This document shows, piece by piece, positions 19,191-31,800 of a stretch of 64,000 bases of DNA (its first letter is position 1; each line of letters starts with the position of its first letter). The position numbers were made by a program, and so were the translations under genes. The DNA is taken from contig JAJFBE010000003.1 of assembly GCA_020697255.1 (NCBI GenBank), forward strand, positions 124,001-188,000, in the 5' to 3' direction. The notes below the pieces were generated by a model, which had not been told where the DNA came from, did not search any database, and saw only the letters and a list, made by a program, of their open reading frames with translations. Origin of the DNA: Burkholderiales bacterium (GTDB taxonomy: Bacteria > Pseudomonadota > Gammaproteobacteria > Burkholderiales > UBA11063).

Positions 19191-20042
19191 ATGAAGCGAA
19201 AAGAGTTTATATTTGGATATTTGGAAGAGATAGCAGAATTAATCCCGGCAGTATTTTATTGGCTAGATTTAGAAGGGCGTGCTGTTGGGTATAATACTTT
19301 AAATTGGAAAATGATTAGAGCACCCGATGAAAAATATCTCATAGGCAAAACTGTACATGATTTTTATCCAAAAGAGATAGCTGACACCATTCAGAATGGT
19401 AATAAAAAAGTATTGAAAACTGGAGAAATTTTCCAAACAGAAGATATGATGGTTGATTTTACTAGCAAGCGTAAATATTTTTCTACAGCAAGAGCACCAT
19501 TACGTAATAGAAAAGGAGAAATAATCGGGCTAGTGGGAACTGCTATTGAAATTACCAAAGAAAAAGAAGCTCAAAAAGAAATGTTTAACCAAATATTTGC
19601 TGAAAAAGAAAAATTAAAAACAGAAGTTGAACGCTTTAGGTTTGAAAATGAGTTAAAACAGTTTGAAAATCAAGCTCTCAAAGCAGAAAAGGAGTCTCAG
19701 GCTAGGGTTACTAGATTTGTAAACAAAATGATGCATGAAATACAATCCTTTAGAATAGAAGAATTGCATCAAATGACAGGGATTAAACCGCCTATAAGCC
19801 ATGCTGATAGGCAAATGAAGCTAACTAAGCGGGAGCAGCAAATACTATACTTTCTATCCATGAATAAATCTCCCAAAGACATAGCCCAAATCATCACTAT
19901 TATGGAAAATAACCCTGTTTCAGATAGCACAATTAACGCAATCATAAACAAAAGATTATATCCAAAATTCGAGGTTTATAATATAAGCCAGTTAGTTGAG
20001 AAAGCAATAATGCTTGATTTGATACCATTACTCTTAAGATAA
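19191..20042 (+). CDS. PAS - coiled coil - LuxR-type HTH regulator, paralogue 3
   Basis: 283 residues. The N-terminal 19 residues (MKRKEFIFGYLEEIAELIP) are identical to paralogue 2. The PAS core then diverges (AVFYWLDLEGRAVGYNTLNW) and ends in GTAIEITKEKEAQ. A coiled coil and NKMMHEIQSFRIEELHQMTG precede the HTH LTKREQQILYFLSMNKSPKD ... LVEKAIMLDLIPLLL. GGAG lies 8 bases before ATG. It is followed after 18 bases by paralogue 4. It probably binds DNA as a dimer in the cytoplasm; the ligand is unknown. Confidence 0.8.
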   Translation: MKRKEFIFGYLEEIAELIPAVFYWLDLEGRAVGYNTLNWKMIRAPDEKYLIGKTVHDFYPKEIADTIQNGNKKVLKTGEIFQTEDMMVDFTSKRKYFSTARAPLRNRKGEIIGLVGTAIEITKEKEAQKEMFNQIFAEKEKLKTEVERFRFENELKQFENQALKAEKESQARVTRFVNKMMHEIQSFRIEELHQMTGIKPPISHADRQMKLTKREQQILYFLSMNKSPKDIAQIITIMENNPVSDSTINAIINKRLYPKFEVYNISQLVEKAIMLDLIPLLLR

Positions 20043-20060
20043 GTAGCTCAGGAGATGTGA

Positions 20061-20915
20061 ATGAAAAAAGAATCAGCTTTTGAATATTTAGAGGATATTG
20101 CCGAATTAATCCCTGCAGGATTTTTTTGGCTAGATACGAAATGGCGTAGTATTGGTTGTAATAATCTAACTGTTAAAGGGATTGGTGCATTATGCAAATC
20201 AGACATTATAGGTCAAACTCCATATGAAATGTATAAAAATGACATTGTAGCAAAAGGACTTCAAAAAGTTCTTGATGCGGTTGTGCATACAGGTAAAAAT
20301 CAACAAACAGAAGATCTAACAATAGATATAACTACAGGTAAATTTAAATATTTTTCAGCTATAAGAGCACCATTGCGCAATAAAAATAATGAAATAATCG
20401 GAGTGGTTGGGACTGCTATCGAAATTACCGAAGAGAAAGAAGCTCAAAAGTCAAAGTTTGACCAAATACTTATTGAGCAAGAAACACTAAGAACAGAAGT
20501 GGAGCGAGTTAGATTTGAAAACAAGCTGAAGCAACTTCAATGCCAGACGCTTCAGGAAGAAAGAGACTCACAAACTAGAATTACCAGCTTTGTAAATAAA
20601 ATGATGCATGAGATACAAGCTTTTAGAATCGAAGAATTACATAGAACCACTGGTATTAAACCGCCTATAAGTGATGCTGATAGGCAAATGAAATTAACTA
20701 AGCGAGAACAACAAATACTCTATTTTCTTTCAATGAATAAATCTCCTAAAGATATAGCACAGATTATAACTATTATTGAAAATAACCCTGTTTCAGATAG
20801 CACAATTAACGCAATCATAAACAAAAGATTATATCCAAAATTCGAAGTTTTTAATATAGGCCAGTTAGTTGAGAAAGCAATCATGCTTGATTTAATACCA
20901 TTGTTGTTAAAATAA
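20061..20915 (+). CDS. PAS - coiled coil - LuxR-type HTH regulator, paralogue 4
   Basis: 284 residues. PAS: FEYLEDIAELIPAGFFWLD, GQTPYEMYKNDIVAKGLQK, ending IIGVVGTAIEITEEKEAQ. Coiled coil, then NKMMHEIQAFRIEELHRTTG and an HTH almost the same as paralogue 3 (SDSTINAIINKRLYPKFEVF). AGGAG lies seven bases before ATG. There is no operator-like copy directly upstream, because the gene is 18 bases behind paralogue 3 and 36 bases before paralogue 5, consistent with a three-gene transcript. Confidence 0.8.
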   Translation: MKKESAFEYLEDIAELIPAGFFWLDTKWRSIGCNNLTVKGIGALCKSDIIGQTPYEMYKNDIVAKGLQKVLDAVVHTGKNQQTEDLTIDITTGKFKYFSAIRAPLRNKNNEIIGVVGTAIEITEEKEAQKSKFDQILIEQETLRTEVERVRFENKLKQLQCQTLQEERDSQTRITSFVNKMMHEIQAFRIEELHRTTGIKPPISDADRQMKLTKREQQILYFLSMNKSPKDIAQIITIIENNPVSDSTINAIINKRLYPKFEVFNIGQLVEKAIMLDLIPLLLK

Positions 20916-20951
20916 TATATTGTCGTAACTGTTGTGGCCCAAGAGATAGAA

Positions 20952-21923
20952 GTGAAGAAAAAAGAACCAATATTTGAATTTTTAGAATCTATAGCAGAGA
21001 TGATTCCAGCTTCTTTTTATTGGTTGGATACAAAAGGAATATGCTTGGGTCTAAATACCATGTCTGCACTAGGGGTTGGTGGCCAATGCAAAGAAGATAT
21101 AATTGGTAACAGTGTGTATGATGCATATCCAAAAGAAATTGCGGATACGATACAAGGCTATATTGATGAGGTTATAGCAACTGGTGTATTTACGATAAGA
21201 GAAGACAGAATTACAGATATGACAACTGGTCAAGTAAAGTATTTTTCATCAGCTAGAGCCCCGTTACGAAATGAAAAAGGTAAAATTATTGGGCTAATAG
21301 GAGCTGGAATTGATATCACTGCCAATAAAGAAGCAGAACTACAAAAGCTAGAAAATGAAGCAAATAGGGCTATGCTTGCCGAAAAAGAAAAACTTATTGC
21401 GTTAAAAGAAGCCGAGCAATTAAAATATGAGAATAGAAGGCTAGAGGAGCAGCATAAACTGCATCAGGCAATTCTTGAGAAAGAAGCTGCTGAATCAGAA
21501 CGGCTAAGACTTGAAAATGAATTACGGAAACTAGAAAACCAGAATCTCCTGGCAGAAAAGAAATCTCAGGAAAGAGTAACAAATTTTATAAATAAAATGT
21601 TACATGAAATTCAGGCCTTTAGAATAGGAGAACTACATTTAACTACTGGAATTAGGACACCTATTACTTATATAGGTGAACAGGTTAGACTAACTAAACG
21701 GGAGCAGCAAATACTATATTTTTTATCCCTAAATAAATCCCCAAAGGACATAGCACAGATTATAACTATTTTAGAAGATAAGCCTGTTACTGACAGTACA
21801 GTAAATGCCATTATAAACAAGAAATTGTATCCTAAATTTGAGGTTTTTAATATCGGGCAGCTAGTTGAAAAAGCGATACTGCTAAATCAAATCCCTTTCT
21901 TATTGGATGACTCGAGTGCTTAA
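20952..21923 (+). CDS. PAS - long coiled coil - LuxR-type HTH regulator, paralogue 5
   Basis: About 323 residues. PAS: FEFLESIAEMIPASFYWLD, TKGICLGLNTMSALGVGG, ending GAGIDITANKEAE. The coiled coil is about 40 residues longer than in its neighbours (KYENRRLEEQHKLHQAILEK, EAAESERLRLENELRKLENQ). HTH: LTKREQQILYFLSLNKSPKD ... TDSTVNAIINKKLYPKFEVF. Alignment with the other paralogues places the start at GTG 20952 (V-K-K-K-E-P-I-F), preceded by AAGAGATAGAA; the open frame also allows GTG at 20934. Its PAS and coiled coil are the closest relatives of the kinase part fused to the NRPS, a domain-swap partner. Confidence 0.78.
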   Translation: MKKKEPIFEFLESIAEMIPASFYWLDTKGICLGLNTMSALGVGGQCKEDIIGNSVYDAYPKEIADTIQGYIDEVIATGVFTIREDRITDMTTGQVKYFSSARAPLRNEKGKIIGLIGAGIDITANKEAELQKLENEANRAMLAEKEKLIALKEAEQLKYENRRLEEQHKLHQAILEKEAAESERLRLENELRKLENQNLLAEKKSQERVTNFINKMLHEIQAFRIGELHLTTGIRTPITYIGEQVRLTKREQQILYFLSLNKSPKDIAQIITILEDKPVTDSTVNAIINKKLYPKFEVFNIGQLVEKAILLNQIPFLLDDSSA

Positions 21924-22471
21924 ATTTAAACGAGTATATAGCTATAAATCCTTATTTAGCAACAGAAGAACATGGTAAATTAGAAATATTTAGTTGCTTT
22001 TAAACAAAAGTATGCTAGAATAATGTATTATAAACATTTGCTTATATATTTAAAATGTTAAGGTTAATGAGGCTGTTTTGTATATAGTTGTAAACCATAT
22101 CCTATTTTCCTGAAATTAATAATTGTATCTGATCTTTTATTTTTCAGTGACTTTAGCGAGTAAATTTGAGGAAAATTTACTTCTTTAAGTCAACTTGGTT
22201 TAAAATATACACTGGACAGCAACTTTTGTTTATTATACTTTTATCACTTTAGAAGTTATCTTAAGAGAAGATTACTGTTAGAGTGGAAAGTCTAATATTA
22301 AATAGTTTGTCAAATGGCATATATAATTGTCTATCAGCGCTTCCAAGAATTGCGAAGCTTTTTCTTAAACCAAATTTTACAAAACCTAACAAGCGAAAAT
22401 CGGCTTAGGATATCATACATCGGCCAGGATGTGAAATACTGTGTGCTAACTTTTTATAGATTGGAATAGAC
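21924..22471. other. Intergenic region with a long imperfect hairpin and a short reading frame
   Basis: No confident gene is present. At 22145-22196 an imperfect inverted repeat with a perfect core (GTAAATTT at 22160, AAATTTAC at 22173) could fold into a ~50-base stem-loop. A 41-codon frame from GTG 22283 to TAG 22408 (LSNGIYNCLSALPRIAKLFL...) has a weak ribosome site and unknown meaning. It could be a small gene or chance. I see no copy of the TACCAA/TTGGTA site here, so NRPS transcription may be controlled differently. Confidence 0.4.
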
Positions 22472-22831
22472 ATGAATGGTATCATTATATTTTTTATAGC
22501 AACATCCTCAACTGTTTTTAGTCAGATATGTTGGAAAATTTCTTCCAGGCAGGTTTTACAATTATCTGACGGGCATAGTTTATTGTTAAAGCAGTTTACA
22601 AACATATGGTTTATTATAGGCTGGGTATTTTATTTATTAGCAACATTTCTTTGGGTTTATTTACTAAGTAAATATGAATACTCAAAGTTATACCCAATTT
22701 ATGTCGGAACATGCATTGTTTTATCTCTAATAGTAGGGTTTATCTTTTTCAAAGAAAATACAGGTATGCTTTATAAAATAATTGGAGCAGCGTTTATAAT
22801 TTGCGGAATTACGCTTATAACTAGGTCTTAA
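22472..22831 (+). CDS. Small EamA/SMR-like membrane protein (putative transporter)
   Basis: 119 residues with four hydrophobic helices: IIIFFIATSSTVFSQICWKI, FIIGWVFYLLATFLWVYLLS, LYPIYVGTCIVLSLIVGFIFF and a last one, IIGAAFIICGITLI. The layout matches the small multidrug resistance/EamA superfamily (ArnE-like), including the conserved aromatic-Pro region (YSKLYPIYVG) and the FKE after helix 3. Such proteins act as dimers that move drugs or lipid-linked sugars across the inner membrane. GGAATAGAC precedes ATG. It ends 43 bases before the NRPS and is probably co-transcribed, so export of the NRPS product or of an intermediate is a reasonable guess, not shown. Confidence 0.72.
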   Translation: MNGIIIFFIATSSTVFSQICWKISSRQVLQLSDGHSLLLKQFTNIWFIIGWVFYLLATFLWVYLLSKYEYSKLYPIYVGTCIVLSLIVGFIFFKENTGMLYKIIGAAFIICGITLITRS

Positions 22832-22874
22832 TTCATTCCAATAGTTCAAATTTTAGATTACTTAGGTATACTAA

Positions 22875-25800
22875 ATGTTAGTTAGTAAAAACGCAATTAT
22901 CTTTGGCGAGACTGGCTTGACAATTAGCTGCATAGAACACCTACTACATAATAGTTGGAATATTATTGCAGTATTGACACAGGACACTACTGTGAACAAT
23001 TGGTGTAAAGATCAGTCGATACAGTGTTTAAATATTGAACAAGCTTTTGAATTAGCTGGTTATGCAAATAATTGTTTTATATTTAGTATCATTAACCCAT
23101 ACGTTTTATCTGCTAAATTACTGACGCATATTAAACCAATTAAAGCTATTAATTATCACGATAGTTTATTACCCAAGTATGCTGGGGTAAATAGTACTAC
23201 ATGGGCATTACTTGGTAACGAGCAATTTCATGGTATTACCTGGCATGAAATGATTGGTGGTATTGATGAGGGCGATATTTACTATCAAGCAAAAATTCCT
23301 GTTGATGAGGCTGAAACAGCATTTTCTCTCAATCTTAAATGTACTGATGCCGCATTAATAGGGTTTAAACAATTAATAACAGATATTGAGCAAGATAAAT
23401 TAATTGGGAGAAAGCAAGATTTATTTGAAAAAACTTATTTTGGCCGGGACTATATACCAAACAATTATGCCTATTTAAATGCTACTGATAGTATATTCTA
23501 TATAAATAAATTGTTTAATAGCTTAAATTTTGGCGAAGAATACATTAATCCAATTGCAATAATCAAAATAGAAATTGATGATATATCATATATTCTGGAA
23601 AAGAAGTGGCCACAAAAAAACATTGATATCTTTGATTCATCAGATTTTATTTTAAAAGACATATATGGCAAAAAGATAAGCTTGGAATTTAATAGTAGCC
23701 AAATCCAGCCTTGTATATTAGGTGTTGCGGATATTTCCAGTTGTAGGAAACTTAAACAGAAAGAATTTAACGTACATAATAGTATATCTAAGTTGCTTAA
23801 AGGTTTCCAAGCTCAAACCGGATTACTTTCCTATTCTACAGTATCTGACAGCAAACAAAAGATAAAGATTGACATTAAATTGTCTATAGACATGCTAAGT
23901 CTGTTTTTATCAATTATTTTAAGTAGATTAAATGGTAATGAGACTTTTATAAAAATCTACCATAAAAATATTAACCGAAAAAGTAAGTTTATAAGAGGAG
24001 TTACTGAAAATATAAGTATATTAAAAGTAAGTCAAGCTAATCTAGGTTTACGTTATATTGAGTTTGCTCAGAAAATTACTGAGGAAATTGATAATAATAT
24101 TTATATTTTTAAAGATTTTGCTTATAGATATAAGCTAGATTTAAACAGTGATTTTGCTATTACTAACAATTATCAGGGAAAGATAGATAACCATAGTGTG
24201 GTTTTTGCAGTTAATCAAAGTGAAACAACGGTTAGCTTTTATAAAAAGGATATTGATTTTATAAAAATGCTAGTTAAAACTATTGACGTGCTTTTTGTTG
24301 AGTATAAAGAATCAAAAAGAAAAAATGAGCAGGTTAAAAATTTATTGTTATTATCCGCAGAAGACTATCAGAAAGTGGTTTATGATTGGAATAAAACTGA
24401 GAAATTGTATTCGCAAGACAAAACTATTCATCAATTGTTTGAAGAACAAGCAGCAAGAACCCCTAATAACATAGCAGTAGTATATAAAAATTTAAAGTTA
24501 ACATACCAGCAACTAAATGAACGATCAAACCAATTAGCAAATTATTTAAGAGACAATTATCAAATACAGGGAAATGATTTAATTGCTCTATGCTTAAGTA
24601 GAAGTAAATATATGCTAATTGCAATATTGGGGGTGCTAAAATCCGGTGCAGCTTATGTACCGATTGACCCAGACTCGCCCAGTAACAGAATCCATTATAT
24701 ATTAGAAGATACGAAAGCTAAATTATTAATGTCTGATTCTAAATTTACTTCTTGCAAACACATGGGTTTAGAAAATGGGAGTTCATACCTAGATATTCTA
24801 AGAGTTGATGATCAAACATTTGCGCAAGTTGTAAAAAAATATTCAATTTTAAATCCAATATTAAATATTACAAGTAAAAATCTGGCTTACGTAATTTATA
24901 CGAGTGGAACTACAGGATTGCCAAAAGGGGTTATGCTGCAGCATCAAGGCATTGTAAATAGAATTGAATGGATGAATGAAAGATATCCATTAAGAGAGAG
25001 CGATAGGGTATTGCAAAAAACGCCGTATATATTCGATGTATCAGTATGGGAGTTGTTTTGGGGTAATTGGTATGGTGCAACAATTGTATTTGCTAAACCA
25101 GACGGACATAAGTATCCTGAATATCTTATAAAATTAATTGAGCAAGAAAAAATAACTATAGTGCATTTTGTACCATCCATGCTTAGGGCATTCACTCAGA
25201 CGTTGAAGGTAATATTAAAAAACAGTAGCATTAATTTGAATACACTTTGTCATATTTTTTGCAGTGGAGAGAGGTTGCCATTATCTTATGTAAAAGATAT
25301 GCATAAGCAATTACCGGAAGTTAAAATACATAATTTATATGGTCCAACAGAGGCAGCTATTGATGTACTATACTATGACTACAATATTAATGCAATAGAT
25401 CAGGTTTATATTGGAAGACCAATTTCAAACATTACTTGCTATATTTTAGATAATAAATTAAATCCATTACCCATTGGTAGTACCGGAGAACTCTACATCG
25501 GTGGAGTGGGGTTAGCACTTGGTTATCTTAATCTTCCAGACTTAACTGATAAATATTTTATTGCTAATCCATTTCAAACAAAACCCGAGAAGTTATCAAA
25601 TAGAAACACAAGAATTTACAAAACTGGTGATTTAGTTCGTATGTTACCTAACGGTACGATAGATTATATAGGAAGAAATGATTTTCAGATAAAAATACGT
25701 GGGTATAGAATTGAGTTGGGCGAAATAGAGTCACAACTGATTGAATACCCTGGAGTTAAGCAATCGGTTGTATTGGCTTTGAATTATTCTGATACAAATA

Positions 25801-28800
25801 ATAGTAATAATGATAAATATTTAGCTGCATATTATGTTGCAGACGCTAAACTTGGTGAAATAGAGCTTTTGAATTACCTAAGCAGTAAATTGCCTGCTTA
25901 TATGTTACCAAAAATACTAATACATTTAGATAAAATACCACTAAATATTAATGGAAAGTTAGATAGAAAAGCATTGCCTAAACCGGAATTCAATGTAACG
26001 GCAGCGTATATAGCACCAAGTAATGAATTAGAAGCAAAAGTATGCACTGCTTTTGCTGAAGTGCTGGGGCTTGATAAATTAAGGGTAGGGGTTGATGACA
26101 ATTTTTTTCAACTTGGCGGCAACAGTATTTTAGCAATTAATTTAGTTAATAAATTAAATAATTTCTTCCATTCTGCTATAAAAGTAATTGATGTTTTTAA
26201 TAATAGAACCAGTAAAAATATTTCTGCTTTGGTTAAAGCAAGTCTTGGCAAATTCTTGTACCAGAACTATTTAATTAATGGTACAGATAGAGTTAATCTA
26301 TACCAACCGTTTGATTTAAATAATGTGCAACAGGCATATTATTTTGGGCGTCTTGGTGAGTTTGAATTGGGTAATATATCAACGCATATATATAGTGAGT
26401 TAATTTTTAACGAATTAGATACATTAAAATTAGAAGAAGTTTTAAATAGATTAATAGCACATCATGTAGGATTGCGGACAATTTTTATAAATGGTCGACA
26501 ACAATATCTGGAAAATGTTCACAGATATAAGATAGTATTAAATGATTTTAGCAATACAGAAGAGTTAATATATAACAATCAAATTAAAGATAATAGAATT
26601 AGTAACGAAAAGAGGTTATTGGCAGTCAGAAATAAATTGTCACACAAAATTTATAAAGCTGATCAATTCCCCTTATTTGATTTTGTAGTAAGTAAATTAT
26701 ATAGTTGCTATATTTTACATATTAGTGTCGATGCTCTATTAATGGATGGTAATAGCTACAATATATTATTCAATCAGTTACGCATTTTGTATGATAATCC
26801 CCAGGCAAAACTACCTATACTAAATGTAACTTACCGTGATTATATTGTACAGCTTATGCAAATAAGGCAAAGTACTTTATTTAATGTTGCGCGGAATTAT
26901 TGGCTAAAAAAATTGGATAACTATAATTTTACAATGAATTTACCCTTAAAATGTAAGGTTTCCCAAGTAGAAAATCCTATATTTCGTCGTATAAGTACGA
27001 TAATTGACAAAACTATTTGGGGCAAAATAGAGGAGAAATCTAAAGCATATGGCATTAGTAATACAGCATTAATTTTAAATATATATGGCAGAGTTTTAAG
27101 TTACTGGACTAATCAAGACAATCTATGTATTAATTTAACTTTATTTAATAGATTACCTTTGCATACTCAGATTAATGATGTCATTGGAGATTTCACATCA
27201 TTAGAACTATTTAACTACCGTCAAAAGCACACCAAAGCTTCTATATTTGACAGATTGCAATATACTCATAAAAAATTGTGGACGGATATTGAGCATAATT
27301 TATTTGATGGTATTGATTTTCAGCGTTTGATCCGTAAAGAATCAAAGTTGGCAAGTAGTTATATAATTGCACCAGTGGCTTTAACAAGCATGCTTGGGAC
27401 TAATACCATATTTGGTGATACAAACGTAATTAATAATAGTTATCAAGGTGTTAATTATTCAATTACCCAAACTTCACAGTTATGGTTAGACAATAAAGCC
27501 TATACTACAAAAGATGGTTTTATTGCGGAATGGGATTATGTAGAGCAGCTATTTGATCGATCAACAATAGAAAATATGCATTCACATTACTGCTATTTAA
27601 TTAAATATTTAGCTGATGCCGATTGGAATGATAAGTTTCCTAATCTAAAGGCCCCAAACGTAGATATAGCTTTAATTAATAAAATAAATGATATCTCGCA
27701 GGTATTGCCTACAGAAACTCTATTTAGCTTTTACGAAAATTATGTAAAGTCAAATAAGTTGTTAAAAAATACTGCTGTTATTGATCATAAAAATTTGGAA
27801 ATAAGCCGTGAATATAGTTATGCAAAATTACTCAATGAAAGTGAGCTATTAGCTAAATATATTTGTAGTGTTGATGCTGTTTATCCAAAGGTATCGCAAC
27901 TAATTGCAATTTTAAGCGAGAAAGGCTACAATCAAGTAATTGCAAGCGTTGCTATAATGAAATCTGGTTGTGGTTATTTACCATTAAATATTGACTGGCC
28001 TGCTGGTAGAATAGAAGATATATTAGCACAATCCAAAGTAGATAAGATTTTAATTTCTAAACTACAAGTTCAAAAGATCAAGCAGCTATCGAGTAAATAT
28101 AAATTTCTTATAATAGAAGATGTTTTGACAGAAATAACTAGGGATCAGAAAATACAAAGCTGGTTAGAAACTCTGTCATTGCCAGAGGTTGCTAGCGATG
28201 ATATTGCATATGTAATATTTACATCGGGTTCAACTGGAGTACCAAAAGGTGTTACTATAAGTCACCGTAACGCATTAAATACGATTTTAGCTATTAATAA
28301 TAGGTTTAGGGTTACAAAAACGGATAAGATATTATCTCTATCAGAATTGAGTTTTGATTTATCTGTATACGATATCTTTGGTTTATTAGCAGCCGGCGGA
28401 ACGATAGTGTTTCCAAAGCAGAATGACATAACAGTACCTAAATCCTGGGTAAAACTAATTCATAAATATAAGATCACAATTTGGAACACTGTACCACAAT
28501 TAGCCAATTTATTAATAGATAGTTTGGATACCAATAGCTTAAGATTATTTTTAATTAGCGGTGATTGGGTATCGCTAAATTTGATGTTAGCGTTATCACA
28601 AATATGCCCCACAGCTCAATTAACCAGTTTGGGTGGAGCAACTGAGGGTAGTATCTGGTCTATATGGTATGAGATGTATAATCTTGATAAAGCTTTGCTT
28701 AAAATACCTTACGGTACGCCAATGCCTAATCAGAGAATATACGTTTTAAACAATGCTTTAGAGCAGATTCCATTTGGTGTAATTGGGGAGATTTATATCG

Positions 28801-31800
28801 GAGGCATAGGTGTAGCGCTAAATTATTGGAATGATAGTGCATTAACAAAAGAAAGCTTCATTTTGCATCCGGAATTAGGAAGAATATATAAAACAGGAGA
28901 TTTAGGCTATTGGCATAAAAAAGGCTATGTTGAATTTATGGGGAGACGCGATAGTCAGATTAAATTAAATGGTTATAGAATCGAACTGGAAGAAATCAAA
29001 AGCAAAATTATAAACTATCCAGATATTAAAAATGCTGTAGTGCTGCTAAATGAGAGTTTGTGTAAAAAAACAGGCAAATATATAGTCGCATATTATATAT
29101 CTAAAAAAAAGTTGGATGAAGCATTATTATTAAATTATTTAGTTACCCAATTACCTGGATATATGATTCCGCAGAGCTTAATTCACTTAAATAAACTTCC
29201 TCTTACAAAAAATGGTAAATTAGACCAACAAGCATTGCCACAAATCTTTGTTGACAGAAATGTATATGTAGAACCTCGTAATGAATTAGAACGACAAATA
29301 TGTAGAATTTATTCAGAAATTTTAAACATCTCACCTAATGAGGTTGGAATTACAGATGATTTTTTTAAATTTGGTGGTAACAGTATTTTGGCTATTAAAT
29401 TTGCTAATAAATTAGCGACTAGGCTAAATATTTATATAGCTGTAGTTGATTTATTTAAATACAATACTATTGCTAAAATTTTAAAACATATAAGGCACAA
29501 TAGGATACAAGCAATTGTGATACCTAAAGCCTCTGTATCAGAAAATGCATATTTACCTCTCTCATTTGCTCAGGAAAGACTATGGTTTATAGAGAAATAT
29601 GAAGGTGGCACTAATGCCTACAATATTCCTTTGGTAGCAGAACTTAATCATGGAGTTGATGTAGCATTATTAAAAGAGGCTATTATCTCTATTACTGCAC
29701 GCCATGAAGTACTGCACACTTTAATTAAAACTAATGATTTTGGAGATAGTTGTCAATTTATAGGCGATTTAGATCAAAAGCCATTGATTATTGATGAGTA
29801 TGAGGTTTTTACGGAGATAGAATTAAGCGCCCAAATAAACCAGGCCATAAATCATATTTACCAATTAGATAAAGAATATCCTATAAAAGTATCCTTATTT
29901 AATAAAAATAAACGATATTATATATGTATTGTAGTTCATCACATAGCATTTGATGGCTGGTCAATTGATATATTTCTAAATGAGGTGAAAGAATACTATA
30001 ATTATTATAATGAATGTAAAAAGCTTGCTATAAAAGGGCATCAGATTACAAAAATTCAGTCAAAAGTTGTTCCGCATAAAGACACTATTAAACTAAAACC
30101 AGTTCTCAACTTACCTGAATTATCGATTCAATATAAAGATTATGCGATTTGGCAAAAGAGGTATTTAACAGGAAAAATACTGGAAGAGCAGATAGATTAT
30201 TGGAAGAATAAACTAAATGGCTATGAAACATTGGATTTGCCTTTGGACAATCCAAGACCACCACAAATTAGCTATGTTGGAAATGATATCCCTTTTACGC
30301 TAGCTAAGGCAACAAGTAAAAAGATAAGAGAATTAGCTAAAAATTTAAATGTAAGCTTATTTAGTATACTTTTAAGCGGATATTATATTTTGCTCAGCAG
30401 TTATAGTAATCAGAATGATATAACCATTGGGATTCCAGTTGCCAACCGCCATTATAAACAATTGGAGTATTTAATAGGATTTTTTGTAAATAGTTTGGCG
30501 TTAAGAAGCAGAATATCAAAGAGTGATGGATTGATCAGTTATATAAAAAACATTAGTGAACAGATAATTGAGGCACAAGCATACCAGGATATTCCTTTTG
30601 CGGAGTTAGTAAGTGAGCTTAATGCACCTCGGGACACAAGTCGTCATCCTGTGTTTCAGGTAATGTTTACTGTACAAAGCTTTGGTAGAGGCATGACCTC
30701 AAAGAGCCAACTATTTAAACCATATAAAAATTACGAATTTAAAGTGGCGAAATTTGATATTACAACTTTTATAGATGATAGCTATGAAAACTTGGGCGGT
30801 ATGTTCAATTATTCAACAAGCCTTTTTAATGAAAGTACAATTTTAAATCTAATAAAAACATACAAACATATTTTAGAACAAATAGCCCAGTTGGGCATAA
30901 ATAGCCAAAAACAAATTTGTAATTTAAGTTATTTGACTAAAGAGGATTATCAAAAAGTAATTCATACATGGAATAATAATACAGCAAAAAAATACCCACA
31001 AAAAACAGTTCATAAATTATTTGAAGAACAAGTGGAAAGAACACCAAATAATATAGCAGTAGTGTATGAAGATATAAAACTAACATACATGGAATTAAAT
31101 GAAAGATCAAATCAGTTAGCTAATTATTTAAGAGAAATTTATCAAATACAAGGTGACGATTTAATTGCTTTATGCTTGAACAGAAGCGAATATATGCTGA
31201 TTGCAATTTTGGGAATATTGAAATCGGGTGCAGCTTACGTGCCAATTGATCCTGAATTTCCCATTGAGAGAATTTGTTATATTTTAAAAGATATACGAGC
31301 GAAGGTATTAATTACTACAAATAAGAGTGAAGAACGTAGCGAGGAAGCAATATGTTACTCTCGCAATAGCGGGGATCCATTTCCAAGTATCTTGGTGCTT
31401 GATGATAAAAACTTTGTGCAAGTTGTTAAGAAATATACAATAGCCAATACAACTCCAAATATCACAAATAAAAATTTGGCATATGTTATTTATACAAGTG
31501 GAACTACGGGGAAGCCCAAGGGTGTATTACAGCCACATAGTAATGTAGTTAACCTGTTTACCGTTACTGATAATTTATATAAATTTAATAGTCAAGATGT
31601 ATGGGTATTTTTCCATTCTTATATTTTTGATTTTAGCGTATGGGAAATATTTGGAGCCTTACTTTATGGTGGAAGATTAATTATTCCAAATTATGCTCAA
31701 GTTAGGGATTTATTTTCTTTTTATAATTTATGTAAAATACATAAGGTAACTGTCTTAAATTACACCCCCAAAGTTTTCTATCAATTTATAGATATTGCTA

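Noticed and set aside
24283-24474. Second-frame reading inside the NRPS near A1
   Set aside because: It is a shadow of the conserved NRPS frame, with no independent start signal or family resemblance.
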